Shown: positions 18,811 through 27,120 of the stretch, piece after piece
Position numbering within the stretch: the first letter of the stretch is position 1
How the letters are laid out: every line of letters starts with the position of its first letter
DNA from: Rhizobium sp. BK399
GTDB lineage: Bacteria; Pseudomonadota; Alphaproteobacteria; Rhizobiales; Rhizobiaceae
Length of the DNA: 64,000 nt
Direction of reading: 5' to 3'
Assembly: GCF_014194695.1 (NCBI RefSeq)
Contig: NZ_JACIAH010000009.1
Span: 1 to 64,000, forward strand
Program-made: the position numbers and the translations under genes
Notes under the pieces: model-generated
Told to the model about the DNA's origin: nothing
The model's database searches: none
What the model saw: only the letters and a program-made list of their open reading frames with translations

Positions 18811-19443
18811 CTATTCGAGGCCCAAAGGCCGGACCCGAATGCTCTTGCCCGCAAACGAAATCGTGTCGGGGTGGCAAAGGTCCAGGGCCGCCGCGACATG
18901 CCACCATGCGTGATCAGCCTGGCGAATGATGAAGCATTCGGTGCTGTGACCAATACCGCCAAACTCGAATGCGTGCCCCATGCAGATGTGGCCGATTTCG
19001 TCGGGAAGTCCCACAGAGAGGCAAACATGTGCGCCGTAGGTAGAATGGCGATAAGTCGGGTCGCCGTAGCGGTCGCCGCGTTCGGCTGAACGCTTGAGAT
19101 TTACGGGGTCGAATTCCCACGTCTTACCGATGTCGTGGCACAGGCCGCCGGCAAGGATGATGTCTCGATCGACTTTCGCCTCGGGATAGGTGGTCTTGAA
19201 CTCTTCATAGATCGCCAGGGCAAGCCGGGTGACCCCACGGAGGTGAGCGTCCTGGGTTCCGCGCTTTAGCGAAAATACGTTCGGGCTACCCTCACCTTGA
19301 ATATCCGTGACACGACTGAACGAAGAACGTTCCAAGGCAAACACCCACGCGTCGATGACCTTCTCACGAAGTTCGAGGGACTGGATCTCCGCGATTTCCG
19401 GAAGATCCTCGACAATATGTCCGCGAGAGATGGTTTTGTACAT
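18811..19443 (-). CDS. HD-domain metal-dependent hydrolase
   Basis: 210 residues. The HD metal site is visible as His67 (AHLRG), His103-Asp104 (LCHDIGKTWEFDP), and further His residues in the second half (RHSTYGAHVCLS, HICMGHAFEFGGIGHS). HD proteins of this size are phosphohydrolases or related metal-dependent hydrolases. It is the first gene of the minus-strand sugar-acid operon, before the permeases, so it likely acts on the imported compound or a product of it. No substrate can be assigned. Confidence 0.8.
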   Translation of the reverse strand: MYKTISRGHIVEDLPEIAEIQSLELREKVIDAWVFALERSSFSRVTDIQGEGSPNVFSLKRGTQDAHLRGVTRLALAIYEEFKTTYPEAKVDRDIILAGGLCHDIGKTWEFDPVNLKRSAERGDRYGDPTYRHSTYGAHVCLSVGLPDEIGHICMGHAFEFGGIGHSTECFIIRQADHAWWHVAAALDLCHPDTISFAGKSIRVRPLGLE

Positions 19444-19485
19444 TTTTTCAACACCGTTACTATCTGCTTATTTCTCGACCTTATG

Positions 19486-19508
19486 ATTGATTGAACTTCA
19501 AATCCAAT
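19486..19508. promoter_or_regulatory. Candidate LysR-type operator in the divergent promoter
   Basis: The 109-bp gap between the HD gene and the divergent lysR contains ATTG...CCAAT flanking the perfect palindrome TTGAA-C-TTCAA at 19491-19501. A dyad of the T-N11-A kind between divergent genes is where LysR-type proteins usually bind. This is inferred from symmetry and position only. Confidence 0.4.
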
Positions 19509-19552
19509 TGGGATATTCGGGGTTATCGATTGAATTTTTCTATCTTGCGCTC

Positions 19553-20452
19553 ATGGCTCTGAACTTTTCTGCAGTCGAATCATTCTACTGGGTCTCCCAA
19601 CTCCGCAGCTTCAACGCCGCTGCAGAGAAGCTCAACATCACCCAGCCAACCGTGTCTTATCGGATCAAGGAGCTGGAGGAGCAGCTCGGTGTCTCGCTCT
19701 TCATCAGACAGAGGCGCCAGCTTCTCATGACGAGCGAAGGCGAAGCGTTGAAGCGTTACGCCGAGGCGATGATCGGGATCGCGCGGGACATCGAATCCAA
19801 CATCAAGACGAGAAACACCAAGCTGCCGACGCTGAGAGTGGGGGTTATGGACAGTTTCGCGGCGGTCGGATTGCCAGCGCTGTTGGATGAACTTGACCAC
19901 AGATTTGCCGGCACTCGGATTGCGGCGACCGTCGATACGAGCCACAATCTTGCAAGGCAGCTATCCGAGGGACTTCTTGATATCGCACTCCTGTCGACGC
20001 CGCCGGAGTATGAAAATGTCGCCCTTGAGCTTCTCGGCCGTCAGACGGTGGAGTGGATCGCCAGTTCCAAGCTCAATATGAAGAAGGAATTCGTTTCCGA
20101 CGACGATCTACTGACCAAACGCGTCTTTTCAACGCCGGCACCGTCCAATCTCCACGAACTCACGACGAACGCGCTCAGCGGTAATTCCACGCTCGGTCTC
20201 CGACTTAACGTTTGCAACAGCCTTGGCGCGATCCTGAATCTCGTTGAGGCGGGCACTGGCATCAGCATTCTTCCAGTGCGCCTTGTGCGAGATCAGATCC
20301 GAAAGGGATCCGTTTACGTTCTCGAAACCAGATCCAAATTGCCGATGCAGGACGTATTCATTGGCACCAACAAAGGCGCAGTGGTTCGGGCTCTGCCCCA
20401 AGTCAAGCAAATGATCCGAAAAGTCAGCGTTGACGTCGCATTCTGCGGCTGA
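19553..20452 (+). CDS. LysR-family transcriptional regulator of the sugar-acid operon
   Basis: 299 residues from ATG 19553; a start at 19487 would add a 22-residue non-family leader. The winged HTH is typical (FNAAAEKLNITQPTVSYRIK, then LEEQLGVSLFIRQRR), and a LysR_substrate effector domain follows. It is transcribed away from the HD-ABC-idn operon across a short shared promoter, the standard arrangement for a pathway-specific regulator. The inducer is likely a sugar acid or the transported compound. Confidence 0.88.
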   Translation: MALNFSAVESFYWVSQLRSFNAAAEKLNITQPTVSYRIKELEEQLGVSLFIRQRRQLLMTSEGEALKRYAEAMIGIARDIESNIKTRNTKLPTLRVGVMDSFAAVGLPALLDELDHRFAGTRIAATVDTSHNLARQLSEGLLDIALLSTPPEYENVALELLGRQTVEWIASSKLNMKKEFVSDDDLLTKRVFSTPAPSNLHELTTNALSGNSTLGLRLNVCNSLGAILNLVEAGTGISILPVRLVRDQIRKGSVYVLETRSKLPMQDVFIGTNKGAVVRALPQVKQMIRKVSVDVAFCG

Positions 20453-21824
20453 CACATCCTCGTTGATATGGTTTTGGGCCGTCGACTGCGTGGTAGACGC
20501 CCTTGAAACGCACCGGGAAGACCGATTGAAGCCGTCGACTTCGTTACCTCTCTCCAGGGTACCGTTGCCATGGTCCTCCGGTCAAGAAGGGCACTATTAA
20601 AGCCGCTGAGGGTCGTGCGGCACGCGAATGGCCGTTCAGACCGGCTCTGCAGCCGACTTCACCGCCGACAAACTGCCTGAGCTGATAGCATTGCGCGCGT
20701 CCCGTGGGCCGTACCGTATTCGACTTCTGCTGCGGCGACCAAGACCAGCGCGGAGCCAGTCCTCGCGACAGAGCTGCTCCGCGAAGAGGCCTTCAGGATT
20801 GCCGTCCTGATGGCTTCCAGGGATTCGTCAAACGTGTGGGTCGTCCGGTGCTCAATGGGTTTCCTGGCAATTTCCGTAGCTCGAAGCAGTGCCGCCCTTG
20901 CCGGAAAGCCTGCCTTCCTCGGCTTTGTAGAAGTACTGGCTTGCGATCAGCCACCCGTAGCCGGGATGCAGGTAGCGATGAGAAATGGCCCGGTGACGAA
21001 GATCTGCTGATGCGCGACTTCCAGCCAAACGGACAACAAGGACGGTCGGAATACATGCAAAGCAAGATGACGAAGAAGGCTGGCCGTCGGCGGGTTGCGC
21101 GAAGGAATAATCCTCGTGGACTCCGTGGAAGTTTCCGCCGAGGTGGGCGCCGACGGAAAGGTGGGCATCATGGGAATTGGCGCTTCAGCCCAAACGACCT
21201 CGAGCATCAAGATCATTTTCAAGCGAAAGGGTTGAGCAGTTTCCCGAATTTGATGTGGGCCCTCGGCTTTACCAAATCCCTTCAGTTAGGTCACGTATAG
21301 GAGCCCATCTCAATGCCGTCCGCACACTTTGCTTGAACCTGTAATTCTGACTGCCGCATCTCCGGCTCATCCGCCTGGGAAATGTCCAGCGCCAGAAAAG
21401 AAGGCTGAGAAAAAGCTCAGGAACCTACTGGCGCGGCTTTATCTTACTTTCTCCAGGCAAACTGCCTTGCGGAGATTTCGCGCAGAACATGCCGGCTTCA
21501 TCCTGGCCCGATTCTGTTTCCTCGCAAGAAGAGTAACGCCTTGAGCGATCAAGCCAAGCGCCGCGATGACGTCACTAGATCCGAGTGCTAGTCGGGGCGT
21601 TTCGCGCCATGAACTTACTCATATTGTGTCACTACCCACTGACTAAATGCGGCGATATACTCCACAGGCGCGTATATAACAACTTCGAGCCCCGTATCCG
21701 CGACTGCGGGGTTCATCTTGCGGAACGAACGACAGGGGCAGTTTTCCAATCTTGCGGTTTGCCGCCGGGTCCTTCCCGAACGCAACGCTCGCACCCTATA
21801 ACCGCTAACGAACTGGAGGTTCTC
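20453..21824. other. 1.4-kb stretch without an intact gene
   Basis: Open frames (for example 20704-21300 forward) are low-complexity and Arg-rich and look like out-of-frame reading of decayed genes. The only piece resembling a protein is the fragment at 21071-21235, listed separately. The promoter of the DUF995 gene should lie at the right end; ribosome-binding GGAGG is at about 21816. Confidence 0.45.
21071..21235 (+). pseudogene. Small beta-rich C-terminal fragment (possible trypco2-like domain)
   Basis: The frame after a TGA at 21068 reads 54 residues ending VDSVEVSAEVGADGKVGIMG, then IGASAQTTSSIKIIFKRKG and a stop. The alternating strand pattern with a GADGKVGI turn and a final SSIKIIF strand resembles the small trypsin-co-occurring domains (trypco2) found with NTPase/protease conflict systems. 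No start codon or upstream partner is visible, so it is at most a fragment. Low certainty. Confidence 0.2.
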
Positions 21825-22301
21825 ATGCGACCGATAATCGCTCTGGCATTTCTCGCTGCCGCTCCTAGCTTAGCGTTCGCCCAGGCCGCGCCAAAAGGCG
21901 CCTCGCCAATACCAGCGGCCGAAATCAAGGAAATTTTCTCGGGGAAAACGTATAATTTCACCGAAAAAGGTCACAAAGGCGAAAGGGAACCGATTTCCTG
22001 GTACCTGGGCGCCGACGGAAAGATGCTCGGCTATACCGGAAACGGTCCATCTCATGCGGCGGGCACTTGGTCGACATCTGATGGCAAGCTCTGTGTGTCT
22101 GATCAGTGGACCGGGGCATGGGGCACGAACCACTCCGACGAATGTCAGTTATGGGCGCGCGACACTGCAAAGCCGAAGGTTCTCTATCGCGCCGAACCGA
22201 GCAAGGGCGGAACTTGGACGAAGTTCACACCGAAGTTGTCGGGCGGGGACACAATCACCCCTAAGATAGAAGCTTTGAAGGTGAAGCTGAATAAGCAGTA
22301 G
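21825..22301 (+). CDS. DUF995-family secreted protein
   Basis: 158 residues from ATG 21825 with CTGGAGG 8 bases upstream. The signal peptide is MRPIIALAFLAAAPSLAFAQ. The mature part has the DUF995 pattern: an early EIKEIFSGKTYNF segment, a central WYLGADGKMLGYTGNGPSHA with AAGTWSTSDGKLCVSDQW, and two cysteines (in KLCV and DECQLW) that could form a disulfide. DUF995 proteins are periplasmic or outer proteins of rhizobia with no known activity. It is monocistronic. Confidence 0.8.
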   Translation: MRPIIALAFLAAAPSLAFAQAAPKGASPIPAAEIKEIFSGKTYNFTEKGHKGEREPISWYLGADGKMLGYTGNGPSHAAGTWSTSDGKLCVSDQWTGAWGTNHSDECQLWARDTAKPKVLYRAEPSKGGTWTKFTPKLSGGDTITPKIEALKVKLNKQ

Positions 22302-22862
22302 TTCGCGGCACAGTCGCCCTCACGGAAATCCGATGCGCCGCGCGGCCGATCAGCGGCCGCATGTCCGCAATGACCGTCCTCATGCTTGTACCAACCGTAT
22401 TCGCGGTGATTGGCGGCTTCACTCCGGAATTGGGCGATATGGTCATCAAAGGGTGAAGACAATTTCGCCAACGAGCGTTGATCGCGCCGCGGTTTCCCTG
22501 GGTGGAATGCCGAGTACATCAGCTACTTTTTCAAATGCCAAAAAAACAGTCTCACCCGGATCAAAATGCAACTGATAGCGTTCCCAAAGCCGACTTCGCC
22601 GAACGCGATCTGAACGCCCAGGCATGCGCGGCTACCAACTACACTGCCGACATCCTCGTATTACAGTGTGACAACATTCGTCCCTTGATCGGCCCCGCGA
22701 GGCAGCTACAGATGCTTATTTGCTGCCGCGACGGCGCGTGTCGGCGGACGGAATTGAGTTTTCTATTGCGCAGCCTGCTGACCGGTCGCTAACTCATATA
22801 CCGTCACTTGCTACCGACGAGCGACCTAGGCTTTTTTGAATTTGAGAATCGAAAGCAACTCA
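22302..22862. other. Intergenic region upstream of the phosphoglycerate dehydrogenase gene
   Basis: 560 bases without a convincing gene. The open frames lack starts with ribosome binding sites and resemble nothing I know. No clear terminator for the DUF995 gene is visible. Confidence 0.4.
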
Positions 22863-24101
22863 ATGACCGGACAACTTTCTCTTCCCCGCAATCGGATTTC
22901 CGTGCTCTTGTTGGAAGGCATCAGTGAGAGCGCCGTTGACTACTTTTCGTCAGCTGGCTACGTCAATCTGGCACATCTGCCGAAGGCTCTGGATGACAAA
23001 GATCTCAAGAGCCATATAGCCGAAGCGCATATAGTCGGAATTCGTTCACGAACGCATCTGACAGATGAAATCTTCAGCTCCGCAAAAAAGCTGATTGCAG
23101 TGGGCTGTTTCTCTGTGGGAACCAATCAAGTCGACCTCGAGGCGGCGCGTCGCCGTGGGATTCCCGTGTTCAATGCTCCCTACTCAAATACGCGGTCGGT
23201 CGCTGAGCTTGTGATCGGTGAAATCATAATGCTGACCAGGCGGATTTTCCCGCGGTCGGCGTCGGCCCATGAAGGCGGATGGGACAAATCCGCCTTGGGG
23301 AGCCGTGAGGTACGCGGGAAAACGCTGGGGATAGTGGGCTATGGCAACATCGGTTCGCAGCTCAGTGTTCTCGCGGAAAGCATGGGCATGAACGTCCGCT
23401 ATTTTGATCCTTCGGACAGGCTTCGGCATGGCAATTCAGAATCGATGGCTTCGCTCGGCGAGCTTCTCGAAATCTCCGATTTTGTGACGATGCATGTTCC
23501 AGAAACGAAGTCCACGCAAAATATGATAACTGAGACCGAACTCCGGAGAATGAAAAAGGGAGCCTTCTTCATCAACAACTCCCGCGGCACCGTTGTGGAT
23601 CTCGAAGCGCTTGCGAAGGTTTTGAGAGAAGAACATCTCGCGGGCGCGGCCGTCGACGTGTTCCCCAAGGAGCCGGCTTCAAACAGGGATCGCTTCGAAA
23701 CGCCGCTGCAGGGTTTGGATAATGTAATCCTAACTCCCCATATTGGTGGATCGACGGAGGAAGCGCAGGAGCGCATTGGGACGGAAGTTGCAAGGAAGCT
23801 TGTGGAATATTCGGACATCGGCTCAACACTGGGCGCCGTCAATTTCCCCCAGGTTCAACTTCCACCCCGCCCGAACGGTACGCGTTTCATCCACGTTCAT
23901 CAAAATCGTCCGGGTATTCTGAACAGCCTGAATACTATTTTTTCGTCTCGCGGACTTAACATCGTCGGTGAATTCCTGCAGACGCACGGCGACACGGGTT
24001 ACGTGGTTATTGAAGTCGAAGGTGCTGGCCAGACAGCGAATGATATACTCGAGTCGCTCCGCCAGATCCCGGGAACGATACGAGCTCGACTGGTTTACTG
24101 A
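22863..24101 (+). CDS. serA: D-3-phosphoglycerate dehydrogenase with ACT domain
   Basis: 412 residues from ATG 22863 (an in-frame TTG lies 9 codons upstream). The NAD motif is GIVGYGNIGSQLSVLAESMG, the catalytic Arg is in NNSRGTVVD, and Glu plus His follow (VDVFPKEPAS, TPHIGGST). A C-terminal ACT domain (HVHQNRPGILNSLNTIFSSR) is present, as in the short E. coli-type SerA that serine inhibits. It oxidises 3-phosphoglycerate in the first step of serine synthesis. Length matches the E. coli form (410). Being in accessory DNA, it may be a second copy; some members also reduce 2-ketoglutarate. Confidence 0.88.
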   Translation: MTGQLSLPRNRISVLLLEGISESAVDYFSSAGYVNLAHLPKALDDKDLKSHIAEAHIVGIRSRTHLTDEIFSSAKKLIAVGCFSVGTNQVDLEAARRRGIPVFNAPYSNTRSVAELVIGEIIMLTRRIFPRSASAHEGGWDKSALGSREVRGKTLGIVGYGNIGSQLSVLAESMGMNVRYFDPSDRLRHGNSESMASLGELLEISDFVTMHVPETKSTQNMITETELRRMKKGAFFINNSRGTVVDLEALAKVLREEHLAGAAVDVFPKEPASNRDRFETPLQGLDNVILTPHIGGSTEEAQERIGTEVARKLVEYSDIGSTLGAVNFPQVQLPPRPNGTRFIHVHQNRPGILNSLNTIFSSRGLNIVGEFLQTHGDTGYVVIEVEGAGQTANDILESLRQIPGTIRARLVY

Positions 24102-24123
24102 CGCCGATTGGAAGGCGTAAAGA

Positions 24124-24144
24124 CGCGCCAGGAAAACTGGCGCG
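24124..24144. terminator. Perfect 8-bp hairpin after the serA-like gene
   Basis: CGCGCCAG, loop GAAAA, CTGGCGCG begins 23 bases after the stop codon. There is no T-run, so it is at best a weak or Rho-assisted terminator. Confidence 0.45.
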
Positions 24145-24182
24145 ATGGCTAGGACAGGGCGTCATCCTCGATGGACCGGGGT

Positions 24183-24745
24183 TCAGTCCGCACACGTGCC
24201 AAGAATTGGCGCCATCAGTTGCACATGTGCATCGATCCGTTCAAAAAACCTTCGCCGGAACGGCCTCTCGCTCTGGCAGCCCGGCAGGCGCGCGATTGGC
24301 GAAGGCCTTCCATCGCTGCACGTTCATCCCCTTGAAGGACCACCGGCCGGCCAGTGACAGAGCCATGGCATCCGCAGGGATGTAGGGGACCGTCGAGTGC
24401 GCATCGTAAACAGGCGCAAGTTGCGGTTTGTCGCCAGCCTCGCGATAGATCAATGGCCAATTCTTCAGGTGCATGTCGCCGTTACCGGTTATGGCAGCCA
24501 GAGCCAGCTGGCGGACGAATTCGAATGCAGAGGCAAGCGAGACGGCAACGCTTAGGGCGGCTGTGATGTCGTGATAGGCGGCCCCTTCATATTTTCCAGA
24601 CGGATAGACGCCGAAGACCTGTGCAAAATCCTCGATATGTATGCGCTCACCGCCAAGGCCACGACCAAAGCATTTAATGAGCAGGACTTTTCCGTCCGAC
24701 AGCGAGGAATTTTAATCAGAAGCTGTGGAAATCTGGCGCTCAACC
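24183..24745 (-). pseudogene. HipA-family toxin remnant
   Basis: The reverse strand holds the C-terminal kinase half of a HipA protein in broken frames. The pieces are LLIKCFGRGLGGERIHIEDF (the kinase core after the DGKV strand), a middle part with EFVRQLALAAITGNGDMHLK (catalytic NGDxHxKN), then NWPLIYREAGDKPQLAPVYD and TVPYIPADAMALSLAG. The frame breaks again at a run of T near 24240 before the stop at 24183. The N-terminal half is missing and a TAA interrupts the start side, so no active toxin. No HipB antitoxin gene is seen beside it. Confidence 0.8.
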
Positions 24746-24825
24746 TTGCTTTTGCTACGGCGCATCAGTGACAGCGCCCGCGACCAATGGCAGGGATGCT
24801 CGTACCAATTAATGGGGAAGCAACA

Positions 24826-25104
24826 ATGACAACGACCAACGAAATCGCTGACAAGATCGCTGCGGCGCATGGCCTGACGAAGGTCCAGGGTAAGGCAATC
24901 GTTGAAGCGGTGATCGCCTCGATCGCTAGCGCGGCTGTCGCCGGGAATGAAACGTCGCTGCCGGGTTTTGGCAAGTTCAAGGTAAAGGCAACGCCCGAGC
25001 GCGAGGCTCGCAATCCAGCCACGGGTGCGACCATCAAGGTTGCAGCGGCCAAGAAGCTGACCTTTCAGCCTGCGAAGGCGCTGAAGGATGCGCTAAACAA
25101 GTAA
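24826..25104 (+). CDS. HU-family DNA-binding protein
   Basis: 92 residues from ATG 24826 with GGGGAAG upstream. It has the whole HU/IHF fold: an N-terminal helical dimerisation part (EIADKIAAAHGLTKVQGKAI), the LPGFGKFKVK strand turn, and the beta-arm with REARNPATGATIKVAAAKK, whose Pro intercalates DNA. The arm and C-terminus are those of HU-beta-like proteins. It bends DNA and organises the nucleoid. A strong terminator follows immediately. It is probably one of several paralogues in the cell. Confidence 0.92.
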   Translation: MTTTNEIADKIAAAHGLTKVQGKAIVEAVIASIASAAVAGNETSLPGFGKFKVKATPEREARNPATGATIKVAAAKKLTFQPAKALKDALNK

Positions 25105-25113
25105 AGTGAGAAC

Positions 25114-25143
25114 GACCCCCGCCCTGGTTGCGGGGTCATTTTT
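25114..25143 (+). terminator. Rho-independent terminator of the HU gene
   Basis: GACCCC (25114-25119) pairs with GGGGTC (25132-25137) and is followed by ATTTTT, ten bases after the HU stop codon. Confidence 0.85.
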
Positions 25144-25489
25144 AGGAGTCAGTGGGACGACGTAAAGTGTGGCTTCGGCGTCCCACAGAGACATTCGGGC
25201 GCAAGTCGTGCAGGAAAAGCGGGTGTGGCTGGGGAGCTCCAGCCTTCATCGTATCTTCGTAAAGACCATTGATGGGAGATGTACAACCGCACTGCGCACA
25301 TGACGCGTCGGTCGTACCATGAACGCACGGTTCAATCATTGGAGGCCTTAATCCCCCAAGCTAACTACAAGATTAGCGAAGCCCGCAAAAATTCCGCACC
25401 GAAAACTCAATCGAGCATCAAAGCCGATTTCGCCTCCAATGACATTGTTCTAAGCTAACGTCCGAACGCTACCGTCACGTCGGTGTATC
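25144..25489. other. Intergenic region
   Basis: A 65-codon reverse frame (25339-25142) carries four closely spaced cysteines (CVHG...CAQCGC), but it has no homologue I recognise and runs into the HU terminator. I do not call it a gene. The rest is AT-richer and should hold the promoter of the SARP-hydrolase gene. Confidence 0.4.
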
Positions 25490-26974
25490 ATGATTGGCGA
25501 TCTAGCAATTGCGGTACTGGGCGAACTCAACGTCAGCCAAAACGGAGAGGCTCTGCCCCTACCGCAGTCGAAGAAGACACGCGCGCTTCTCGCCTATTTG
25601 GCCGTCATCGGAAGGCCCCAGCGTCGCGATCATCTATGCAAGATGTTCTGGCATGTCCCAGACGACCCCCGGGCTTCGCTGAGGTGGAGCCTTCACAAAC
25701 TCAGACCCATCGTGAACACCGACGGTCATGAGCGTCTACATGCAGACCACGATTCTGTTTCCCTCAGCCTCGAGAGGGTTGACCTGGACATCAGGGGCAC
25801 AGCATCCCTTCGACGCATCGACCTTAGCGTCATGGATACCGAAACCCTGGAATCTCTTATGGCGATTTTTCGGGGTGAATTTCTCGAAGGCCTCTCCCTG
25901 CCGCACTGCCCGAGCTTTGAAGCTTGGCGGCAATATCATCGAGACAAGGCGCTCCGGTTGCACGCGGCCGTTCTGCGCACCCTCATCGGACGGCTCAGGG
26001 ATAACCCCGAGCGCGTGCACGTTCATTCCATGGCTTTGAAGCGTCTCGCCACAGAGATTGTCGACGTCGATTTGCCCGACCAGCGGTCGGAGCCTCGGGA
26101 TGCACGACCAATTGCGTTGTCGTGTAGCAGGAGGCCGCAGGAGATTCGCTTCTGCAAGACGGCCGACCAGACGACGATCGCTTACGCAGTGTGCGGGCAT
26201 GGCTCACCGATCGTGCGAGCCGCTCATTGGACGTCACATCTCCAGTATGAGTGGGAAAGTCCGGTGTGGATGCATTGGATTGACGCTCTTTCGGAAGAAA
26301 CGATGCTCATCCGCTATGACGAACGTGGAACTGGGCTATCGGACTGGGTTGCCGAGGATATCTCGTTCACCGCGATGATCGCTGACCTGGAGGCCGTTGT
26401 CGACGCGGCGGGTCTCGAACGTTTTACACTTCTGGGGGTGTCGCAAAGCTGCGCCGTCTCCGTTGCCTATGTCCTGCGACACCCCGAACGAGTGACGGGC
26501 CTCATTCTCTACGGAGGTTTTGTCAAAGGCTGGCGGCAGCGAGGCGACAGCCATGAAATCGCTACCCATGAGGCAATGACCGCACTTATCCGGGAAGGAT
26601 GGGGCCAGAACAACCCGGTTTTTCGCCATCTGTTCACAACCATGTTCATTCCGCGGGCGAACCAGGTTCAGATGGACTGGTTTGATGAACTGCAACGCAT
26701 TTCGGTCTCGCCTTGCAATGCCGGCCGCCTTCATGAAGCATTCGGCGAAATTGACGTCTCGGACCTCCTCTCACAGATAAAAGTTCCGACGCTCGTTCTG
26801 CACGCACGAAATGACGCTGTCGTTCCCTTTGGGTCCGGAAGGGAGTTCGCAACCGGCATTCCTCGCGCACGGTTTGTCGACCTCGACAGCGCCAACCATA
26901 TTCTCCTTCCCCACGAACTCGCCTTTGAGCAGTTTGTCCGCGAACTCAGACAGTTCGTCTGCGAAACAGCATAG
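25490..26974 (+). CDS. SARP-like regulator fused to an alpha/beta-hydrolase domain
   Basis: 494 residues. The first 100 or so form a winged helix of the OmpR/SARP type (AVLGELNVSQNGEALPLPQS and KKTRALLAYLAV, then MFWHVPDDPRASLRWSLHKL), followed by a short BTAD-like helical region. From about residue 215 there is an alpha/beta hydrolase (FCKTADQTTIAYAVCGHG, RYDERGTGLSDW, an elbow GVSQSC in place of GxSxG, LHARNDAVVPF, SANHILLP). The catalytic triad Ser-Asp-His appears present, but the elbow's last Gly is Ser. Probably a cytoplasmic DNA-binding sensor using the hydrolase fold to bind or turn over a ligand. The next gene is a free hydrolase, its likely target. Confidence 0.78.
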   Translation: MIGDLAIAVLGELNVSQNGEALPLPQSKKTRALLAYLAVIGRPQRRDHLCKMFWHVPDDPRASLRWSLHKLRPIVNTDGHERLHADHDSVSLSLERVDLDIRGTASLRRIDLSVMDTETLESLMAIFRGEFLEGLSLPHCPSFEAWRQYHRDKALRLHAAVLRTLIGRLRDNPERVHVHSMALKRLATEIVDVDLPDQRSEPRDARPIALSCSRRPQEIRFCKTADQTTIAYAVCGHGSPIVRAAHWTSHLQYEWESPVWMHWIDALSEETMLIRYDERGTGLSDWVAEDISFTAMIADLEAVVDAAGLERFTLLGVSQSCAVSVAYVLRHPERVTGLILYGGFVKGWRQRGDSHEIATHEAMTALIREGWGQNNPVFRHLFTTMFIPRANQVQMDWFDELQRISVSPCNAGRLHEAFGEIDVSDLLSQIKVPTLVLHARNDAVVPFGSGREFATGIPRARFVDLDSANHILLPHELAFEQFVRELRQFVCETA

Positions 26975-27120
26975 TGCCTTTGCCAATGTCTTCCCGAAGC
27001 ATTGAGAGCGGACCTGTGGTGCGGTTTCAACGACCAGGCCGACAGTTTCAACGGTTTCTTCAACGCCCTTTCTCACGCGCACGCCTCACTCTGATTCGAC
27101 ATTCATGGGGAGGTAGGACA

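Noticed and set aside
20704..21300. A 198-codon forward frame
   Set aside because: It is Arg-rich and low-complexity, typical of out-of-frame reading of GC-rich DNA. A better coding pattern appears in another frame at 21071-21235.
25142..25339. A 65-codon reverse frame with four clustered cysteines
   Set aside because: It suggests a zinc ribbon, but there is only a weak upstream AAGG, no known family, and the frame ends inside the HU terminator.
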